Assembly (NCBI RefSeq): GCF_023277745.1
Contig: NZ_CP086322.1
Coordinates: 4,712,001 to 4,776,000, forward strand
DNA: 64,000 nt
From: Streptomyces halobius
GTDB taxonomy: Bacteria; Actinomycetota; Actinomycetes; Streptomycetales; Streptomycetaceae
Reading direction: 5' to 3'
Shown here piece by piece: positions 59,433-64,000 of this stretch (its first letter is position 1; every line of letters starts with the position of its first letter). A program made the translations under genes and the position numbers. The notes under the pieces are model-generated. The model did not search any database. It was not told the origin of the DNA and saw only the letters and a program-made list of their open reading frames with translations.

Positions 59433-60460
59433 CTACCGGGACGACGTCGCGTCCGCACCGACAGTTTTCCGGCCGAACCGCCGGCGGATCAGCGAGACGG
59501 TCACCACCACCATGGCCAGGAGCGCCGAGAGCAGCACCTGGATGCGGCCGCCGCCCGGCTTGTCGTCGGTGAGCATGTAGACCAGCACGAACGAGATCAT
59601 CGCGATGGTGGCCCAAGTGAGGTACGGGAACAGCCACATGCGGACGATGAGCTTGTCCGGGTTCTCGCGGAGGATGATGCCGCGCATCCGCAGCTGCGAG
59701 AAGCAGATCACCGGCCAGACGAACAGCGCGACCGCGCCGGAGGAGTTCAGCAGGAACTGGAAAACGGTGTCCGGCCACAGGTAGTTGAAGCCGACGGCGA
59801 TGAAGCCGAAGAGGACGGAGGCCAGGATCACGGCCTAGGGGACGCCCCTTCCGTTCGTCCGGGCGAACGCCTTCGGTGCGTCGCCGCGCCGGCCGAGCGA
59901 GAAGGCCATGCGGGAGGCGGTGAAGAGGCCGGAGTTGAGACAGGAGAGCACCGCGGTCAGCACGATGACGTTCATGATCTGACCGGCGTGCGGGATGCCG
60001 ACCGAGTCGAGCGCCGCGACGTACGAACCCTTCTCGGCGATGGCGGGGTCGTTCCAGGCGAGGAGCGAGACGACGACGAGGATCGAGCCGAGGTAGAAGA
60101 CGCCGACCCGCCAGATGACGCTCTTGGCAAGCACCACGACCCAGAAGAACCAGTACAGCCAGCCGATCGAGAACCCGGCCCAGCGGCCGAGCGCCCGGTC
60201 CGCGTACGCGGAGAAGGAGCCGGAGGTCGGGTTGGCGGCGGCCATCTCGCCGAGCATCCGCATCACGAGGACGACCAGCGCGCCGACCAGGGCGTGGGAG
60301 AGCAGGATGCCGGGGCCGGCCGCGGCGATGCCGGAGGCGGAGCCGACGAAGAGGCCCGCGCCGATGACCCCGCCCACGGCGGTCATGGACAGATGGCGGT
60401 TCTTGAGACCGGACTGGACAAAGTCACACCTGATGGCTGTGCGGCTGACCAATGCGAAGG
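59433..60460 (-). pseudogene. Amino-acid permease (APC family) with internal deletion and stop
   Basis: The minus-strand frame starts with the APC N-terminus GLKNRHLSMTAVGGVIGAGLFVGSASGIAAAGP and TM1-4. After YWFFWVVVLA it jumps directly to KSVIWRVGVFYLGSILVVVSLLAW, skipping about 130-150 residues that in intact permeases carry TM5-7. At 59835-59837 an in-frame TAG follows GRGVP, and the same frame then resumes AVILASVLFGFIAVGFNYLWPDTVF to the C-terminus. Two lesions make it non-functional. Relatives transport proline, GABA or aromatic amino acids. The N-terminal start is not identifiable, so the right end is approximate. Confidence 0.88.
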
Positions 60461-60674
60461 AGAGGCGGAAGGGGAGTCGCGACCTGCGAAGATGCGGCGA
60501 TCCAGCGCCCACACCTTCGAGATCCGGGAATCTCCGACGTACTGGGCGATGTACGAGTCGACGCACGGGCCACGTACGGCCCCTGCCGTCACCGCACCCG
60601 AAAGCCCCGCGCAGCGGAAACACGCCGTAACGGCGCCGCACCTGGCAACGTTCAGCACCCCCACCACCCATCGG

Positions 60675-63137
60675 CTAGGCCGAGCGCAGCGGCGGAACCG
60701 TCTGCTCCGTCCAGAGGATCTTGCCGTTGGCCGTGTAACGGGTCCCCCACCGCCGGGTCAGCTGGGCGACGATGAACAGCCCCCGGCCGCCCTCATCGGT
60801 CGTACGGGCGTGCCGCAGATGCGGGGAGGTGCTGCTGGCGTCGGTGACCTCGCAGATCAGGGCGGTCTGCCGGATCAGCCGCAGGGTGATCGGCCCGGCG
60901 GCGTGCCGGATGGCGTTGGTGACCAGTTCGCTGACGATCAGCTCCGTGGTGGACCGCAGCTCATCCATGCCCCACTCCACCAGCTGCCGGCCCGCGAGGG
61001 TGCGGGCGCCGGCGACCACGGCCGGATCGGCGGGCAGGTCCCAGGAGGCGACCTGATGCGCGCCCAGGGCGCGGGTCCGGGCGAGGAGCAGCGCGGCGTC
61101 GTCGGACGGCGGTCCGGTCAGCAGGGCCTTGATCACGTTCTGGCCGGCCCCGTCCAGCGTGGCTCCGGGCTCCGCGAGGGCGTTGCTCATCCGGGACAGG
61201 CCGATGCTGATGTCCCGGTCCCAGGTCTCGATGAGGCCGTTGGTGTAGAGCGCGACCAGGCTGCCCTCGGCCAGCTCCAGTTCGGCGGGCTCGAAGGGCA
61301 GCGCCCCGAGGCCGAGCGGCGGTCCGGCGGGCAGGTCGAGAAGCTCCACGGCGCCGTCCGGACTGACGATCATCGGCGGCAGATGGCCGGCCCGTGCCAG
61401 CGTGCAGCGCCTGCTGACCGGGTCGTACACGGCGTACAGGCAGGTGGCGCCCATGAAGGTGGCGGCCACGCTCTCGTCCTCGGCCACCGCCGACTCGTCC
61501 GCGCCGTGCTGCTCCACGAGGCCGATCACCAAGTCGTCCAGCCGGGCCAGGAGTTCATCGGGCGGCAGATCCAGATTGGCGAGCGTCCGCACGGCGACGC
61601 GCAGCCGTCCCATGGTGGCCGCGGCGTTGATGCCGTGTCCGACGACGTCCCCGACGACGAGGGCGACCCGCGCCCCGGAGAGCGGGATCACGTCGAACCA
61701 GTCGCCGCCCACCCCGCTCGGCGCGTCCGCCGGGAAGTACCACGACGCGACGTCCAGCGCGGATCCGCCGGTCAGCGCGTGCGGCATCAGATTGCGCTGC
61801 ATCACACGGGCGGCGGTGCGTTCACGGGTGAAGCGGCGCGCGTTGTCGACACACACCGCGGCACGGGTGACCAGCTCCTCGGCGAGCTGTACGTCGCCCT
61901 CCTCGAAGGGCCCCAGCCGCCGGGACCGTACAAAGGTCGCCGCGCCCAGGGTGACGCCACGCGCCTGCACCGGCACCGCCATCACCGAGCGGAACCCGAA
62001 CCTGCGGATGATGTCGGCCTGCGCGGGGTCCTCGGCGACCCAGGCGTTGGTGGCGACGTCCCGTACCGGTTCCACCAGGGCCCTGCCCGCCAGCAGACAG
62101 CGGGCGATCGGCGACGACGCGGACCGCCGTACCCTTTCCCCCACGGCCAGGGTCGACTCCGGAGCGCCCGCACGGACCGACTTCTGGCCGCAGCGGCGCA
62201 GCGTGGGGGCGCTGTCGACCGGGCCCGGAACCGGCTCCTCGCCCTTGAGCACCGAGTCCAGCAGATCGACGGCGACGAAGTCGGCCAGCGGCGGCACCGC
62301 GACATCGGCCAGTTCCTGTGCGGTCCGGGCGACGTCCAGCGTGCTGCCGATCCGGGCGCTGGCGTCGTTGAGCAGGGCCAGCCGTCCCTGGGCCCGCCAG
62401 CGCTCGGTGACGTCGATGACCATGTACCAGATGCCGACACGCCGGCTGTGCGGGTCCTCCAGCGCGAAGAAGGAGGCCGAGTAGGCGCGCTCCTGGTTGG
62501 GGTCCGCGTAGGTCGGGCTGCAGAACTCGTAGTCCATCACCGGAGCCCCGGTCTGCAGCACCTTGAGCATCCGCTCCTCGAACGCCTCCGCCTCCAGCCG
62601 CGGCAGCACCTCTCTCACCTGCCGCCCCAGCCGCCGCTCCAGCGGGATCAGGCGCTCCAGGACGTCATTGACCCAGACGTAGCGCAGATCGGTGTCCAGA
62701 ACGGCCATCCCGACGGGCGCGTGGGCGAGATACGGCTCCAGCATCAGCTGGTTCACCCCGCCCCCCGGCACCCGCCACTCTTCGAGGGCGAGGACGGACC
62801 AGCGCTCCCGGCCGACCGCGTCGAGGAGCGGCATGACCTGCACCGCCAGCTGCACACTCCGGCCGTCGCGGTGGCGCGCCGCCAGCGATCCGCTCCAGCC
62901 GTCCCCCCTGCGGCACCACTCGGCGACGGCGGCCACCCTCGCCTCGTCCCCGGGGATCGCCAGCAGCTGCGCCGCGGGGCGGTTGAGGATCTCCTCGGCC
63001 CGATAGCCGAGCAGGCGCTCGGCAGCGGGGGTCCATGCGACGACCGTGCCCGCCGCGTCCAGTTCGGCAGTGGCCGCGTTCGTCATGTCGAACGCCCGGC
63101 CCGCAGAGTCCGGCAGGGCCTTCTCCGTGGTCATCAT
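60675..63137 (-). CDS. Second PAS-GAF-SpoIIE-HATPase phosphatase (paralogue)
   Basis: The 820-residue protein has the same order as the one at 7905-10469: two PAS domains (about 15-120 and 135-250), GAF (about 265-440), SpoIIE (about 450-650) and HATPase (about 680-810). GGDWFDVIPL (near 481) and VGDVVGHG keep the metal-binding region. The LALYTDGLLT motif of the other copy reads LVALYTNGLIE here (near 633), so the Asp that coordinates metal in SpoIIE/RsbU phosphatases is Asn (codon AAC). The ATPase part is intact (SELVTNAIRHAAG, EGGRGLFIVAQL). It may be regulatory rather than catalytic. Confidence 0.9.
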   Translation of the reverse strand: MMTTEKALPDSAGRAFDMTNAATAELDAAGTVVAWTPAAERLLGYRAEEILNRPAAQLLAIPGDEARVAAVAEWCRRGDGWSGSLAARHRDGRSVQLAVQVMPLLDAVGRERWSVLALEEWRVPGGGVNQLMLEPYLAHAPVGMAVLDTDLRYVWVNDVLERLIPLERRLGRQVREVLPRLEAEAFEERMLKVLQTGAPVMDYEFCSPTYADPNQERAYSASFFALEDPHSRRVGIWYMVIDVTERWRAQGRLALLNDASARIGSTLDVARTAQELADVAVPPLADFVAVDLLDSVLKGEEPVPGPVDSAPTLRRCGQKSVRAGAPESTLAVGERVRRSASSPIARCLLAGRALVEPVRDVATNAWVAEDPAQADIIRRFGFRSVMAVPVQARGVTLGAATFVRSRRLGPFEEGDVQLAEELVTRAAVCVDNARRFTRERTAARVMQRNLMPHALTGGSALDVASWYFPADAPSGVGGDWFDVIPLSGARVALVVGDVVGHGINAAATMGRLRVAVRTLANLDLPPDELLARLDDLVIGLVEQHGADESAVAEDESVAATFMGATCLYAVYDPVSRRCTLARAGHLPPMIVSPDGAVELLDLPAGPPLGLGALPFEPAELELAEGSLVALYTNGLIETWDRDISIGLSRMSNALAEPGATLDGAGQNVIKALLTGPPSDDAALLLARTRALGAHQVASWDLPADPAVVAGARTLAGRQLVEWGMDELRSTTELIVSELVTNAIRHAAGPITLRLIRQTALICEVTDASSTSPHLRHARTTDEGGRGLFIVAQLTRRWGTRYTANGKILWTEQTVPPLRSA

Positions 63138-63172
63138 CGCCAGCCCCTCATGTCAGGGCCATATTGAACATT

Positions 63173-63484
<312 letters not shown>

Positions 63485-63562
63485 TCACACCAGGAATCGA
63501 CAGCCCTGGCACATTACGGCAAAGCCCCACCGGCGGAGCCAGAGCCGCCGCCGGACAACGGG

Positions 63563-64000
63563 CTACCCGGCCGGCTTCCCCGGCTGGTCATGGGTCGCGC
63601 AGTGGATCCCGCCCCCGCCGGATGCGATCGCGTCGATCTTCACGGGCACGATGTCGCGGCCGGGAAAGTGGTCACGCAGGATCTGCCGGGCACGGTCGTC
63701 GGCCTTCGCGTCACCGAAGCGCGGGACGAAGACGGCGCCGTTCGCGACGTAGAAATTGACGTACGAGGACAGGAACGCGTCGCCGCGCCCGGTGATCTCG
63801 TAAGGGTCCGGCTGAGGCAGCTCAATGACCTCAACGGGCTTGCCGCGGGCGTCCGTCGTGTCCTTCAGGACGCTCTTGGCCTGTTCGTTGGCCCGCGACC
63901 AGGAGTCGGCAGGCGATCCCGGGAACGCCTTGTCGAGCAGCACCACACCTGGTGCGGCGAAGCGGGCCATCGAGTCCACGTGCGCATCGGTGATGTCTTC
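63563..64000 (-). CDS. Agmatine deiminase family protein (partial, C-terminal part)
   Basis: The frame is open to the right edge of the window, so the 5' end lies outside. Visible are EDITDAHVDSMARFAAPGVVLL (with the conserved catalytic His of the DxHxD motif), YVNFYVANGAVFVPRFGDAKAD and the C-terminal catalytic GGGGIHCATHDQPG with the nucleophilic Cys. These are diagnostic of the agmatine deiminase/peptidyl-arginine deiminase family, which converts agmatine to N-carbamoylputrescine. Gene order with the pip fragment is on the same strand, separated by 90 bases. Confidence 0.92.
   Translation of the reverse strand, partial: EDITDAHVDSMARFAAPGVVLLDKAFPGSPADSWSRANEQAKSVLKDTTDARGKPVEVIELPQPDPYEITGRGDAFLSSYVNFYVANGAVFVPRFGDAKADDRARQILRDHFPGRDIVPVKIDAIASGGGGIHCATHDQPGKPAG

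Noticed and set aside
59292..63167. Plus-strand open frame of nearly 1300 codons opposite the permease relic and SpoIIE-type gene
   Set aside because: Reverse-strand shadow typical of high-GC coding DNA; the minus strand carries clear SpoIIE, PAS and permease motifs.

Overview
The window is high-GC actinobacterial DNA and looks like a Streptomyces chromosome. The codon positions are strongly GC-biased, GTG starts and ATGA/GTGA overlaps are common, and there is a compact block of asd, lysC, a DUF5063 gene, recR, ybaB/ebfC, dnaX, the small SRP RNA and a tRNA-Ser. Genes were called from reading frame, start and RBS inspection and recognisable motifs; no database search was possible.

Layout. About 0.2-16.6 kb is mostly chromosomal housekeeping and cell-envelope content: a small winged-helix regulator, an amidohydrolase, DoxX and SHOCT membrane proteins, an LCP-family wall ligase, a fused deacetylase-like/GT2 glycosyltransferase, a PAS-GAF-SpoIIE-HATPase phosphatase, a methyltransferase, an S9 peptidase and SURF1. 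15.0-17.1 kb is an ECF sigma factor overlapping a low-complexity membrane protein. 17.8-25.4 kb is the core asd-lysC-recR-dnaX-ffs-tRNA block. 25.8-31.2 kb holds a GNAT relic, a flavin/PLP-type oxidase, an ArsR repressor divergent from an MFS exporter, and an XRE / ImmA-IrrE peptidase / multispanning membrane protein trio.

31.5-43.8 kb is the most distinctive segment. It is a single-strand, tightly overlapping biosynthetic gene cluster with no modular PKS or NRPS. It encodes a type II thioesterase, a LuxR-type regulator, an AurF-like diiron oxygenase, a seryl-tRNA-synthetase-like amino acid:carrier-protein ligase, two discrete acyl carrier proteins, two AcpS-type phosphopantetheinyl transferases, an O-methyltransferase-like protein, a KAS III enzyme with a Cys-His-His active site, a KAS-like protein lacking the active-site Cys, an ATP-grasp ligase, a DAP-decarboxylase-like PLP enzyme, and an acyl-CoA dehydrogenase beside a protein resembling only the C-terminal half of one. 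The inferred logic is loading of an amino acid on a carrier protein, on-carrier oxidation and dehydrogenation, KAS-type condensation, decarboxylation, ATP-dependent ligation and methylation. A decayed metK copy follows.

44.3-64 kb is accessory and visibly eroding. It has a SulP transporter next to a beta-carbonic anhydrase, a second carbonic anhydrase, a Sua5/YrdC protein, an ECF sigma gene joined by an apparent deletion to a 5'-truncated ABC ATPase with a broken permease, a Ser/Thr kinase, arsM, a divergent cold-shock protein, an ABC exporter, relics of an oxidoreductase, an amino-acid permease and prolyl iminopeptidase, a second SpoIIE-type phosphatase with an altered catalytic motif, and the C-terminal part of an agmatine deiminase running off the right edge. 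Several intergenic regions carry short tandem repeats or palindromes, reported as findings.
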